Under the pieces are notes generated by a model. It searched no databases. It saw nothing but the letters and a program-made list of their open reading frames with translations, and was not told the DNA's origin. This document shows positions 1-9,388 of a stretch of 64,000 nt of DNA, in pieces. The position numbers were made by a program, and so were the translations under genes. Positions within the stretch are counted from its first letter, which is position 1; each line of letters starts with the position of its first letter. The DNA is from CAWFKW01 sp963816535. GTDB lineage: Bacteria > Bacteroidota > Ignavibacteria > Tepidaquicellales > OLB5. The stretch covers positions 1-64,000 of the forward strand of contig CAWFKW010000005.1 in the NCBI GenBank assembly GCA_963816535.1, written 5' to 3'.

Positions 1-550
1 TGTTGTGTATACCTTCGTTCAGCGTATTGCTCAATTATTTCATTTAAAGCTGTTCTGTTTTTTATCTTTTTATTTGTTGTTTCATCCCGCCTGCAGGCGC
101 AGGATGATATGGGTAAACCCAAGCCGATTGATAATCCGACAATGGCAATGTTCATTGGTACATGGACATCCGACCCGTATGAATTTTTTGGTTCAAACTG
201 GACCGATGTGGCTACGCACTCAATGAAATACAACGGGCAATATATGGTGATAGATCTAAGCAGTAAGGATGATAAGTCGCATTCATACACGGGGGTCATA
301 TTCATGACCTGCGATAAGGATGGAAATGTATGGGATGAGGGGATTTGATGAATGGGGAGGAGTCACCACCATGACCGGTAAGGCAAGCGGCAATCATGTT
401 TCTATAACCAGTAAAAGCGCTATGGGAACTGAGCAAAGAGAGATTGATGTTAATGGCAGCACAATGGTGCACACAATATCCTCAACAATGAAGGGACAGG
501 ATGGAAAAGATATGACAATGAAACAAGTTGTTACGTATCATAAAAATTAA
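1..550 (+). pseudogene. DUF1579-like secreted protein, frameshifted and 5' partial
   Basis: The first frame is open from base 1 and reads through a signal peptide (hydrophobic run, then SSRLQAQDD) into a mature region with FIGTWTSDPYEFF. No start codon lies in this frame before the signal peptide, so the true start is probably outside the window. At about 339-342 (GGGG) the frame shifts: one frame stops at 348, while the next continues with FDEWGGVTTMTGKASG to the stop at 550. Removing one G joins them as DEGFDEW. The pattern (G-T-W near the N-terminus, a GxD/FDEWGG turn, repeated beta-strand spacing) resembles DUF1579/lipocalin-like proteins. Function is unknown. The frameshift may be a sequencing indel or a real lesion. 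Confidence 0.6.
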
Positions 551-593
551 TATGATTTCGGATTGCCGATTTATGATTGCAGACTGAGAGAAA

Positions 594-628
594 GATTAAA
601 AGATTAAAAGATTAAAAGATTAAAAGAT
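594..628. repeat. 8-bp tandem repeat (GATTAAAA, about 4.4 copies)
   Basis: Four perfect copies of GATTAAAA plus a partial copy lie between the stop of the DUF1579-like gene and a terminator hairpin. Such an array can vary in copy number by slippage. Confidence 0.9.
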
Positions 629-668
629 AGTCCCAACCAGAATGTTAAATGGTTGGGACTATTTTTAT
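629..668 (+). terminator. Rho-independent terminator
   Basis: An 11-bp perfect stem (AGTCCCAACCA / TGGTTGGGACT) with a 10-base loop is followed by ATTTTTATT. It is placed to end transcription of the preceding gene. Confidence 0.75.
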
Positions 669-758
669 TATTATAGCCCCGACCTTTAGATCGGGGCTAT
701 TGCATTCAAAAATACCGGGCTTTAGCCCATAATATCGGATACTTTTGTGATTAGTATC

Positions 759-787
759 ATGGATCCCCGCCTACGCGGGGATAACTC
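759..787. repeat. REP-like palindrome (ATGGATCCCCGC...GCGGGGAT)
   Basis: The GC-rich palindrome CCCCGC-CTAC-GCGGGG carries the same flanks (ATGGAT on the left, ATAACTC on the right) as related elements at 50928-50957 and 61591-61620. It is a dispersed short palindromic repeat with no coding content. Confidence 0.75.
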
Positions 788-826
788 AAGATAAATTATT
801 ACATTACTTACTAACTTTATTATAAT

Positions 827-834
827 TACCTTTG
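827..834 (+). promoter_or_regulatory. Candidate Bacteroidota-type -7 box (TACCTTTG)
   Basis: TACCTTTG matches the TAnnTTTG consensus of Bacteroidota primary sigma factors and lies about 87 bases before the helicase start. No clear -33 TTTG was seen, so this is a weak prediction. Confidence 0.3.
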
Positions 835-920
835 TAAAAGTTAAACTTTCCTCCACAGAGAACTGCCACGGATTTTTAACCGCACTATAATTTTAATATC
901 ACTAGAAAGACTATCATTTA

Positions 921-2639
921 ATGAATAAATCAATTTTTGAAGAATATAATATTTCTGAAGAGCTGAATAATGCCGTATCGGCGCTTGGGTTTGAAGAAGC
1001 TACGCCAATACAGGCGCAGGCAATACCGCTAATGCTTCAGGGCAGGGACCTTATTGGGCAGGCGCAAACCGGCACAGGAAAGACTATAGCGTTCGGAATT
1101 CCTTTAATACAAGCCGTTGAAGCGCATTTAAAGCATACTCAGGCCATCGTACTTTGCCCCACCAGGGAACTTGCTATACAGGTTGCCGAAGAATTCGGGC
1201 TGCTGTTGAAATTTAAGAAAACAGTACATGTACTTCCCATTTATGGCGGACAGCCGATAGAAAGACAAATGCAGGGCCTCCGCAAAGGCGCGCAGATTAT
1301 TATTGCTACTCCCGGAAGACTCATTGACCATCTCCAGAGAAAGACTATAAATCTTTCACAGGTAAAAACAGTTGTGCTCGATGAAGCGGATATAATGCTT
1401 GATATGGGTTTCAGGGAAGATATTGAAATTATCCTGAAGACTACTCCAAAAGAAAAACAAACAGTGTTCTTTTCCGCCACAATGCCTAAGGCAATACTGG
1501 AACTGACAAAAAGATATTTAAAAAATCCTGAATTCATTAAAGTTGTTCATAAAGAACTTACAGTGCCAAGCGTTAATCAATATTATGTTGAAATAAAGCA
1601 GGGTATGAAGCTTGAAGGTTTATCAAGGCTATTTGATTTATATAATCCTAAATTATCCCTGGTTTTCTGTAATACTAAACGGGCGGTAGATGATTTAATA
1701 AACCATCTGCATACAAGGGGTTACCTGGCCGATGGTCTGCATGGCGATATGAAGCAGAACCAGAGAGATAAAGTGATGAAAAAATTCAGGACGGGGCAGA
1801 TAGATATTCTGGTAGCCACTGATGTTGCCGCAAGGGGGATTGATGTCGAAGAAATTGACGCGGTATTTAATTATGATATGCCGCAGGATGAAGAGTATTA
1901 TGTGCACAGGATTGGAAGAACCGCCAGAGCGGGACGCGTAGGGCAGGCTTACACATTTGTTACCGGTAAAGAGATTTATAAGATTAGAGATATTGAGCGC
2001 TTCACAAAGACAAAAATAAACAGTATGGCGCTTCCAAAACCGGAAGATGTTGCTGAAAAGAAATCGGAAGGTTTGCTTGAAAAGATCAAAGCGGCAATCG
2101 GCGATGGCAAGGGACTGGCAAAGTACGAACAGGTAGTTCAGCAGTTAGTTCAGCAGGATTTTACATCATTGGAAATTGCATCAGGATTGATGAAGCTTCT
2201 CATGAAAGATAAGCCGGTAGTTCAGGAAACCGAATCCAGAATGTCAAAACAAATTTCTTTTAAAACGGATTATGAAAAACCGCGTTCGAAAGAAAGACAT
2301 ACCAAAGAAGGCCGTACCAAAGAACGCCATTCAAAAGAATGGTATTCTGAGGAAAGAGATTCTGATATTGATTTATCCGGAAACAGGAACGGAAGCGAAA
2401 CTGAAAGATTGTTCATGAATATCGGTGTTAAAAAATCAAAAGTAAACCCAAAAGATCTGTTGAGATTGTTCACAGTTGATGCCGGGATCCCGGAAAAGAA
2501 GATTATTGACGTTGACATGTACGATAAATTCAGCTTTGTAGAAGTAGAATCGTCTTATGTCGATAAAGCAATTACCGCCATTGACGGAAGCTCTATCAAG
2601 GGCAAGAGAATTGCAATAGAAGTAGCGAAAAGCAGGTAA
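921..2639 (+). CDS. deaD: DEAD-box ATP-dependent RNA helicase with C-terminal RNA-binding domain
   Basis: A cytosolic ATP-dependent RNA helicase, probably for ribosome assembly or cold-stress RNA remodelling. All core motifs are visible in order: Q motif ATPIQAQAIP (about 28-37), Walker A AQTGTGKT (48-55), PTRELA, TPGR, DEAD (154-157), SAT, the V motif ATDVAARGID and the VI motif HRIGRTARAG. After the two RecA-like domains comes a charged repetitive linker (RSKERHTKEGRTKERHSKE, about 456-475). A DbpA/CsdA-type RNA-binding fold follows (about 495-572, with LFMNIGVKK and FVEVES). At 572 residues it matches DeaD/CshA-type rather than minimal RhlE proteins. The precise subfamily is inferred. Confidence 0.93.
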   Translation: MNKSIFEEYNISEELNNAVSALGFEEATPIQAQAIPLMLQGRDLIGQAQTGTGKTIAFGIPLIQAVEAHLKHTQAIVLCPTRELAIQVAEEFGLLLKFKKTVHVLPIYGGQPIERQMQGLRKGAQIIIATPGRLIDHLQRKTINLSQVKTVVLDEADIMLDMGFREDIEIILKTTPKEKQTVFFSATMPKAILELTKRYLKNPEFIKVVHKELTVPSVNQYYVEIKQGMKLEGLSRLFDLYNPKLSLVFCNTKRAVDDLINHLHTRGYLADGLHGDMKQNQRDKVMKKFRTGQIDILVATDVAARGIDVEEIDAVFNYDMPQDEEYYVHRIGRTARAGRVGQAYTFVTGKEIYKIRDIERFTKTKINSMALPKPEDVAEKKSEGLLEKIKAAIGDGKGLAKYEQVVQQLVQQDFTSLEIASGLMKLLMKDKPVVQETESRMSKQISFKTDYEKPRSKERHTKEGRTKERHSKEWYSEERDSDIDLSGNRNGSETERLFMNIGVKKSKVNPKDLLRLFTVDAGIPEKKIIDVDMYDKFSFVEVESSYVDKAITAIDGSSIKGKRIAIEVAKSR

Positions 2640-2705
2640 TATTTTTTCTTAATACCTGGCAGGCTCCTTGTAGCCTGCCATCTTTGAATCAATTTTACAT
2701 GCCGT

Positions 2706-2736
2706 GGGAGCGTTCTTAGTATCGCTCCCTTTTTTT
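2706..2736 (+). terminator. Rho-independent terminator after the helicase gene
   Basis: The stem GGGAGCG / CGCTCCC with a 10-base loop is followed by seven T. A second hairpin (TGGCAGGCT / AGCCTGCCA, 2657-2680) lies just upstream without a T-run. Confidence 0.8.
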
Positions 2737-2748
2737 ATGTACCAACAC

Positions 2749-2796
2749 ACTCTGAGCGAAGCCTGCCCCCCGCGCAGGCGGGGGTCGAAGAGTGAG
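2749..2796. repeat. GC-rich palindromic intergenic element
   Basis: CTCTGAGCGAAGCC, then CCCCCGCGCAGGCGGGGG, then GTCGAAGAGTGAG form a nested palindrome between convergent genes. It is similar in character to the other REP-like elements of the window. Confidence 0.6.
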
Positions 2797-2836
2797 TTGA
2801 AAATTTTGTGAAATGTGATTCAAGGGGGCGGTAATG

Positions 2837-3857
2837 TTATTTGCTTTTAAAAACATACTGCTGGCCTTCAGTTAATATCTTTATCTTTTCACTATAAGGT
2901 TTCTTTTCTTCATATCCGTAAACAGATTTTGAACCATATTCTGTTATAAAGTCCTTCAGGGCATAAACCGGCGTATCAGGGTCGTTGAAATAGCGGATAG
3001 CGCCGTAATGAACAGGTATCATATAGTCCGCTTTCAAGTCATCCAGCATCTTTAACGCGCCGTATGGAGCTACATGATAAGTTGTGCCGTTTTCTTCCGT
3101 ATTCCCGCAGTCGCGGCACGGCCCTATCGGTATTAGCGCAAGATCTATTTTGAATTTCTTTCCGATCGATTTGAAAGCTTCATCATCATAAATAGTATCG
3201 CCGGCAAAATAAAAGGTCATACCGTGGTATTCGACAATGTAGCCTGTGCATCCCGGTACGTTCCATGAATAACTGTCGATCCCGTACCTGCCGCCCTGGT
3301 GTTTTGCAAAAACAGTTGTTACTTTAATTCCGTTTATAATACGAGTTTCACCCACATAATTTCTTTCAGCCGAGTTCCCGGTGCGCATCATTATCATCTG
3401 CATATTGTACGAAGGCAGGTATTCTTCATCTCCTTTGGGAAAGATCAGGCTCGCATGGGGGAATCTTTCATCGATTCTTTTCAGAGTTGGCAGGCTCAAA
3501 TGATCCATGTGAGCGTGCGATATTAAAACCAGGTCGAGCTTTGGAATGTCTTCAGGGTTTAAACCTGCTTCAACCTTCCTCAGCATAAAGCCGCCGATAA
3601 CGTCTTCAAACACAGGGTCAACAATAATTACTTTGTCATCCATCTGAAGTAAAACCGTTGAATGCCCAAACCCACAGGGCTGAAAGCCTCACGCTGTCTT
3701 TTACAGGATGTTTGATCTTGTTCATAACCCTGATAGGCGAATCGAATACAGCGTCTCCCATATTTCGTATTCCGATTCTCACAAACCAGCAACCCGTGAG
3801 AAACATTGAAAGTAATATGAATGTTGAAATAAAATATTTATGATAAAAACGCTTCAT
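2837..3857 (-). pseudogene. UlaG-like metallo-beta-lactamase-fold hydrolase, frameshifted
   Basis: Two minus-strand frames form one gene. The upstream part (3857-3636) has a lipoprotein-like signal (FILLSMFLTGC) and ends ...RLSALWVWAFNG. The downstream part (3643-2837) starts in the other frame and carries the MBL signature SHAHMDHLS plus YFAGDTIYDD and PVHYGAIRYF metal ligands. Dropping one T of the TTT at 3670-3668 restores RLSALWVGHSTVLLQMDD, which is the expected UlaG-family strand (W-G-H-S-T). The family includes L-ascorbate-6-P lactonase and NAPE-PLD-like enzymes; the substrate here is unknown. Either a sequencing indel or a real inactivation. Without the repair the mature enzyme lacks its first strands. 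Confidence 0.8.
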
Positions 3858-3947
3858 TCAATATTTGTTATGTAATTATTCCTGAATTCTTTCTTTTCTT
3901 TTTATCAGACTCTTTCTGTCTCTCCCCGTGTGTTCCGGACTTTTCGT

Positions 3948-4523
3948 TCAAAAGTATTTAAAATAGAATCCGATGGAGTATTTTGACCTTTGGTCGAAGT
4001 TATAGTCAAACTGCAACCCGAGTATTCCATAAACGCCGTAGACTCCGGCTTCAATGCCGTAAAAACCGTTCTTGTTCCCAAGCAGGTCTTTGCGGTAATT
4101 GTATTTCCCTCCAATTGATGCTGAAAGTAATTCTCCGGCGGCGGAAACAGGCAATGTAATCCTGCTCCCTGCGTTTACTCCAAATCTGGAAAGATTCGAA
4201 TAGCTGAAACTTGCGGTGGCCCATTCTGGCTGGAGAAAAAGTTCAATTGATCCTGAAAATTTTCTTACCGGGTTTATCATAAAGAACTGCGCCGGCGAAG
4301 AGTATTTGTTTGATCTGAATGAAAAGTTTATAGGGATAACCTGCCATCTTAACCCAAACTGGACCCTCGCATTTTTATTGTCTGAGTCCTGAATCAGAAC
4401 AGGCGATGGAACAAGCTGCAAAAGGGTCCATGATATATACTTAGTGTACGTTTTTGTTTCATCCTGAGCGTACGATATTATGCTCAATATCAGGAAGAAT
4501 GCGGTTAAAAGAAATATTTTCAA
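3948..4523 (-). CDS. Hypothetical secreted or outer-membrane beta-barrel-like protein
   Basis: A protein of 191 residues with a clear signal peptide (MKIFLLTAFFLILSIISYAQ). The mature part has alternating hydrophobic and polar residues (WATASFSYSNLSRFGVNAG, YGILGLQFDYNF) and ends in an aromatic residue (FYFKYF), features typical of small outer-membrane beta-barrels. No named family is recognised. It is transcribed toward the frameshifted MBL-fold gene with a 90-base gap and could share its transcript. Function unknown. Confidence 0.65.
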   Translation of the reverse strand: MKIFLLTAFFLILSIISYAQDETKTYTKYISWTLLQLVPSPVLIQDSDNKNARVQFGLRWQVIPINFSFRSNKYSSPAQFFMINPVRKFSGSIELFLQPEWATASFSYSNLSRFGVNAGSRITLPVSAAGELLSASIGGKYNYRKDLLGNKNGFYGIEAGVYGVYGILGLQFDYNFDQRSKYSIGFYFKYF

Positions 4524-4766
4524 CAGTCTAATCAGTATATTTGATCTATTATGTTCTAAAATTGGATATCTTCAAATAAAGTTTCGCAAGGTATGTCAGG
4601 CGGAGTTGAAATTGAATGCAATTATTGGCATATCACAACAGGGTTCCCCATTCGCAGAGGCTACGTCTGCAGTCCTTAATAAATTGCAACTTCCACCATT
4701 TTTTGTTATTTTTGTTAATTATAATAAAAAAATAAGCAAAATACGCTATATCAAAGGAGAATATAA

Positions 4767-6137
4767 ATGGTTGTTGACGTAATTATGCCCAAGATGGGCG
4801 AGTCTATCATGGATGGCAGGATACTCAAATGGCTTAAAAAGCCCGGCGATAAAATAGATAAGGATGAATCGCTGCTTGAAATATCGACCGATAAGGTTGA
4901 TACTGAAGTTCCCGTAGCCGATGGCGGAGTTGTTGTTGAACTGCTGTTCAACGAGGGCGACGTTGCGAACGTTGGGGACGTGGTTGCCAGGATAGAGACG
5001 GAAGCGGCCAATGCAAAAGTTGTGACCGGTTCTCCTCAAAAATCTGAGGCAAAATCGCAGCCTGAACCCAAAAATGAAACCCCAAAAGTGGAGGAACCTG
5101 TACTGGTTGCTGAAGTGAAAACAGGTTCAATAGAGGAAAAAACAAATGGCAACGGCTCCGGATTTTATTCGCCGCTGGTTATGAATATTGCTTCTAAAGA
5201 AGGTATAACCATGCAGGAACTTTCCGCATTAAAAGGAACCGGCGTTGGCGGCAGAGTGAGAAAGCAGGATGTTCTGGCATATGTTGAACAGCGAAAAACA
5301 TCCCCGAAAGTTCAAAAAGCGCCTATAAAGGAATCCGCGCCCGAGAAGAAAGAAGTTGTAGTTGAGAAAAAACCTGTTGAGACATACAAAGTTCCCGAGC
5401 TGCACAAATCAGCTGAGCTGACAAACATGTATAATATGCCCGGAGTTGAAGTAGTGGCCATGGATAACCTCCAGGCTAAGATGGCAGAACACATGGTTAT
5501 GAGCGTCCACACTTCGCCTCACGTTGCGGCAATTGCCGAGTGCGATATGTCTGCGGTAGAAAAAGCGAAAAAAGCTCTAGGCGACGAATTCCTGAAACGC
5601 GAAGGCTTTAAACTTACATACATGCCTTTTATTTGCGAGGCTGTAGTTAAGGCTTTACAGGATTTTCCGCTGGTTAACGCATCGATTGACGGAACAAATA
5701 TCCTGGTAAAGAACTTTATTAACTTAGGGATTGCCGTGGCAATGGACCAGGGCGGATTAATTGTCCCGGTTATAAAAAATGCTGACAGCAAGAACCTTGT
5801 AGGTATTGCCAGAGAGCTGACAGACCTTGCCAGGAGAGCAAGAGTCAAGAAGCTGACGCTGGAGGAAATCCAGGGGGGTACGTTTACTATCACTAATTAC
5901 GGAATATTCGGAAATATAATAGGCACACCGGTAATAAACCAGCCGCAGCTGGCAATACTCGGCACAGGCGCCGTTAAGAAACGTGCAGTAGTAGTTGAAA
6001 CTTCCGAGGGCGACGCAATAGTAATAAAACCGATAATGTATCTGACGCTGTCGTTTGACCACAGGCTTATTGATGGCGCCCTGGGCGGAAAATTTGTTAT
6101 GAAGGTTGTTGAGTATCTTGAAAATTACACAATTTAG
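4767..6137 (+). CDS. 2-oxoacid dehydrogenase dihydrolipoamide acyltransferase (E2)
   Basis: E2 core of a pyruvate, 2-oxoglutarate or branched-chain 2-oxoacid dehydrogenase complex; it transfers the acyl group from lipoyl-lysine to CoA. The N-terminal lipoyl domain carries the lipoylation motif EISTDKVDTEVP (Lys43). An Ala/Pro/Lys-rich linker follows, then a peripheral-subunit-binding domain (about 132-173, with GTGVGGRVRKQDV). A second linker leads to the catalytic domain with SFDHRLIDG (His432, Asp436). A good ribosome-binding site (AAAGGAG) precedes the ATG. E1 and E3 are not in the window, so the acyl specificity cannot be assigned; sucB- or bkd-type is likeliest. Lipoyl synthase lies two genes downstream. 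Confidence 0.92.
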   Translation: MVVDVIMPKMGESIMDGRILKWLKKPGDKIDKDESLLEISTDKVDTEVPVADGGVVVELLFNEGDVANVGDVVARIETEAANAKVVTGSPQKSEAKSQPEPKNETPKVEEPVLVAEVKTGSIEEKTNGNGSGFYSPLVMNIASKEGITMQELSALKGTGVGGRVRKQDVLAYVEQRKTSPKVQKAPIKESAPEKKEVVVEKKPVETYKVPELHKSAELTNMYNMPGVEVVAMDNLQAKMAEHMVMSVHTSPHVAAIAECDMSAVEKAKKALGDEFLKREGFKLTYMPFICEAVVKALQDFPLVNASIDGTNILVKNFINLGIAVAMDQGGLIVPVIKNADSKNLVGIARELTDLARRARVKKLTLEEIQGGTFTITNYGIFGNIIGTPVINQPQLAILGTGAVKKRAVVVETSEGDAIVIKPIMYLTLSFDHRLIDGALGGKFVMKVVEYLENYTI

Positions 6138-6151
6138 ATTGAGAAATATTT

Positions 6152-6617
6152 ATGGATAATCAAACAACGGTTCCAATAACCCGGGAGCAGCCAACAAGCG
6201 AGCGAGAAAATGCTTGCGCTGTTCTCCCATTTGTCGCTTTTTTTCGGAGGAATAATTCTCCCGATAATATTTTGGGCCATTAATAAAGACAAATCGAAAT
6301 TTGTTACGTTTCACTCGCTGCAGGCAGTGTGGTTTCATGTCGCTTACATATTCGTTTTTGTTTTTATAATATTTTTTGCTGTTATCGGCGGATTCGGAAT
6401 GGCGGCCCTGACCGGAGCTACTTCCCACATGAAGGGCAGTTCGATGCCTCCGTTCTTTATTATTTTGATGATAATTTTTTATGGACTCATTTTTGTGGTA
6501 GCATGCGCGGGCATTGCTTATGCAGTATATATGGGCGTTAAAGCTTATCACGGCGAATTCAAAAAGTACCCGATAATAGGAAACATAATTTATAAAAGAG
6601 TTTACGGCTCAAATTAA
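6152..6617 (+). pseudogene. DUF4870/Tic20-like membrane protein, apparent N-terminal frameshift
   Basis: From ATG 6152 the frame reads MDNQTTVPITREQPTSERE and then falls out of frame at the AAAA run (6207-6210). The next frame opens at ATG 6210 with MLALFSHLSLFFGG and continues to 6617. Removing one A joins the two as SEREMLALFSHLS, which matches the usual start of DUF4870 proteins (a short polar tail, then a conserved H-L-S helix). There are three hydrophobic segments. If 6210 is the real start, the 135-residue protein is intact and only lacks the tail. Function of the family is unknown. It sits between E2 and lipA on the same strand with tiny gaps. Confidence 0.7.
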
Positions 6618-6620
6618 GAG

Positions 6621-7544
6621 ATGTCAGACATAGTTGAAATAAAACTTCCGAAATCGATAAACACGCATCAAAAAAAGTTTGCGGTTGTAAACCCGGAAGT
6701 TGAAAACGTAAGGCGCCCCGAATGGCTTAAGGTTAAGATACCAACCGGAGATAATTACAGGATGCTCAAGAACCTGGTCCAAAGCAAGAAGCTGAATACT
6801 GTGTGCGAGGATGCGAGATGTCCGAATATGGCGGAGTGCTGGCACAGGAAAACCGCGACGTTTATGATATTAGGCGAAACCTGTACGCGATCATGCGGAT
6901 TTTGTTCGGTTAAGCTGGGCAAACCGGACGAGCTTGATTACGATGAAGCCAGAAGAGTAGCAGAATCAGTAAGGGACCTGGGTTTGAAACACGCTGTGAT
7001 AACTTCTGTAAACCGCGATGACCAAAAACTTGGAGGCGCAGATATTTTTGCTTTGACAATTTCTAAGATCAAAGATCTTTCTCCGGAATGCAGGGTTGAA
7101 GTGTTGATACCTGATTTCCGCGGAGTATGGGAAGCGCTTTACCGGGTACTGGATGCAAAGCCGGATATTCTGAATCATAATATCGAAACAGTCCCGAGAC
7201 TTTATCATTTTGTCAGGCCGCAGGCGAATTATGAGAGAACTCTTGAGCTTCTCCGCAGGGCAAAAGAAAAAGGATTTACTACCAAGAGCGGATTCATGGT
7301 TGGCTTAGGCGAGACGGACGAAGAAGTGCTTGAACTGCTTAAAGACCTAAAGGGGGTTAATTGCGATATTGTGACAATAGGGCAATACCTGAGGCCGGAT
7401 AAAGACCATTTGCCTGTTCAACGATACGTTCACCCAGACCAGTTCAGAAAATACAGAGAATCGGGAATGTCTATGGGATTCAGGCATGTTGAAGCGGGGC
7501 CCCTTGTGAGGAGTTCTTACCACGCCGATGAACAGGCTTCGTAA
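6621..7544 (+). CDS. lipA: Lipoyl synthase
   Basis: Radical-SAM enzyme that inserts two sulfurs into octanoyl-lysine of E2/GcvH to form the lipoyl group. The auxiliary [4Fe-4S] cluster cysteines are at 62, 67 and 73 (CEDARCPNMAEC) and the radical-SAM cluster cysteines at 88, 92 and 95 (CTRSCGFC). The C-terminal RSSYHADE supplies the conserved serine ligand. The length, 307 residues, is typical. It starts 3 bases after the DUF4870 gene and belongs to the E2 gene cluster, whose product it modifies; lipB is not in the window. Confidence 0.97.
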   Translation: MSDIVEIKLPKSINTHQKKFAVVNPEVENVRRPEWLKVKIPTGDNYRMLKNLVQSKKLNTVCEDARCPNMAECWHRKTATFMILGETCTRSCGFCSVKLGKPDELDYDEARRVAESVRDLGLKHAVITSVNRDDQKLGGADIFALTISKIKDLSPECRVEVLIPDFRGVWEALYRVLDAKPDILNHNIETVPRLYHFVRPQANYERTLELLRRAKEKGFTTKSGFMVGLGETDEEVLELLKDLKGVNCDIVTIGQYLRPDKDHLPVQRYVHPDQFRKYRESGMSMGFRHVEAGPLVRSSYHADEQAS

Positions 7545-7561
7545 ATTAATACTAAAGTAAT

Positions 7562-9388
7562 TTGAACAATTTGATAAAATTCAGAACCTCCTTCGTATTA
7601 CTTCTCTTCTTATTTTTGCTTACCGCGGCGTCAGAACTAAGAGCGCAGAGTTACAAGCCGGAAACAACCGAATACCGTTACTGGATATATTTTAAAGATA
7701 AGGGCAAGTTTAAGAAAGACGACCCTATGCCTGTCGGGAGCGATGCATATAAATTAGCCGAATCCGAGTTGAGCAATAAGGCATTGCAAAGAAGAAGCAA
7801 GGTTCTGAGCCCTGATAAGTTTGTCAGCTATGATGATTTACCGGTAAACCAGGAATACATAGATAAAGTGAAGGAACTGGGGCTTCTGCCAAATGCAGTT
7901 TCAAAATGGTTTAATGCAATGAGCGTAATGGCGAAGAAAAAAGATTTGGACGCTGTCAAGAAACTTGGGTTTGTTGAGAAAATAGAAGGCGTTCACTATC
8001 TTGATTATGTTAATTTTAAAGTTCTGAAGAAGACAGTTTCTGAATTCGGGAAACCTGTCACGCCTACAAAGTATAACTACGGACCCTCATACTGGCAGGA
8101 TGAGCAAATCAAAGTGCCGGAGCTCCATAATTACGGGGTGACCGGTTTCGGAGTGACAATTGGAATGTGCGACGACGGATTTGCATGGAGGAAACATGAG
8201 GCGCTGAAGGACAGAAAAGTATTGGGAGAGTATGACTGGATTTTCAAAGACGATTCAACCGAGAACCAGGTGGCTCCGAATCAGATACCTTCGGACCCGC
8301 CTGACCAGGACGGTCACGGTACAGCTACGTTGTCCACTCTTGGCGGGTTCAAAGAGGGACAGCTTATCGGCCCAGCATTTGACGCGGATTTTTGGCTGAG
8401 TAAAACAGAATACGGCGCTTCTGAAACGCCTGTGGAAGAAGATTACTGGCTGCAGGCGGTTGAATGGATGGAAGCAAAAGGCATCGACGTGATTTCATGT
8501 TCGCTGATCTACAAGCCGTATGATAAGCCCAATAACGAATATGATTATAAGGATATGAACGGAAGGACGACCGTTATTGTCCGAGCGGCTGAACATGCCG
8601 CATATCTTGGCATAGTTGTTGTCAACGCCATGGGAAATGAGTACCAGACCGAGCCGCCAAGCATAGTCTCGCCTCCGGACGGCGATTCAGTAATTGCCGT
8701 TGGCGCTGTTGATAGCGCCGGAACAATTGCTTTTTTCAGTTCTAACGGCCCTACAAGCGACGGCAGAATGAAACCTGATGTGGTCGCTATGGGTTTGGAT
8801 GATTATGTTGCCACTTCTTATACTTCAAGCGGAAATGATACTTCATATACGTATGAAAGCGGCACTTCGTTTGCATGTCCTTTAACGGCAGGAGTTTGCG
8901 CTCTGATCCTCTCAGCGCATCCGGAGTTAACTCCTATGCAGGTGAGAGAAGCTCTCAAAAATACAGCTAATAAGAAAGACTCGCCTGATAATGTTTACGG
9001 CTGGGGCCTGGTTAACGCCTACGACGCAGCGCTGTATTTTGGAATGTTCACAAGCAACAAGCCCCTGCTGAGAATTGCAGATAACGGAAATAAGATATTT
9101 TCACTTTATGTAATTTCAAAAAATCAGATTGATCCGGCTTCCGTCAGGATGCATTACACTGTAAACGGAAGTGAAAATTACAATGATATTCAAATGGAGC
9201 TTATAGAAAAAACCGGCGAGAATATGTCAGGGCAGTATTTTGCATTGCTGCCGGCAAGCGAAAAATATGATGTGCTGAAATATTATTTCACAGCATCTGA
9301 CAGCCGGAATAATGTAACGACTCCGTATAACGCGCCGCAAAGATTTTTCTTTACAAAAGACGGTACAACTAAAATAGAACTATACTAA
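7562..9388 (+). CDS. Secreted subtilisin-like serine protease (S8 family)
   Basis: Starts at TTG 7562, directly giving a signal peptide (LLLFLFLLTAASELRAQ). The region to about residue 165 looks like an inhibitory propeptide. The catalytic triad is visible: Asp204 in IGMCDDGF, His252 in DGHGTATLS and Ser436 in GTSFACPLTAGV, with the oxyanion Asn in NAMGNE. About 100 residues after the catalytic domain form a beta-rich C-terminal region, but no sorting tag like those at 28-32 kb is present. The next gene, hflX, begins at the base after the stop, so the two are probably cotranscribed. The substrate is unknown. Confidence 0.9.
   Translation: MNNLIKFRTSFVLLLFLFLLTAASELRAQSYKPETTEYRYWIYFKDKGKFKKDDPMPVGSDAYKLAESELSNKALQRRSKVLSPDKFVSYDDLPVNQEYIDKVKELGLLPNAVSKWFNAMSVMAKKKDLDAVKKLGFVEKIEGVHYLDYVNFKVLKKTVSEFGKPVTPTKYNYGPSYWQDEQIKVPELHNYGVTGFGVTIGMCDDGFAWRKHEALKDRKVLGEYDWIFKDDSTENQVAPNQIPSDPPDQDGHGTATLSTLGGFKEGQLIGPAFDADFWLSKTEYGASETPVEEDYWLQAVEWMEAKGIDVISCSLIYKPYDKPNNEYDYKDMNGRTTVIVRAAEHAAYLGIVVVNAMGNEYQTEPPSIVSPPDGDSVIAVGAVDSAGTIAFFSSNGPTSDGRMKPDVVAMGLDDYVATSYTSSGNDTSYTYESGTSFACPLTAGVCALILSAHPELTPMQVREALKNTANKKDSPDNVYGWGLVNAYDAALYFGMFTSNKPLLRIADNGNKIFSLYVISKNQIDPASVRMHYTVNGSENYNDIQMELIEKTGENMSGQYFALLPASEKYDVLKYYFTASDSRNNVTTPYNAPQRFFFTKDGTTKIELY

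Larger units (their letters stand above)
551..920. other. Non-coding stretch with repeats and palindromes
   Basis: This 370-base gap holds the GATTAAAA array, the terminator at 629-668, and a palindrome ATAGCCCCGA / TCGGGGCTAT (673-700). A CGGGCTTTAGCCC palindrome (about 714-728), an ATGGATCCCCGC-type palindrome (759-787) and a promoter-like box at 827-834 follow. No open frame with protein-like character was seen. Confidence 0.7.
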
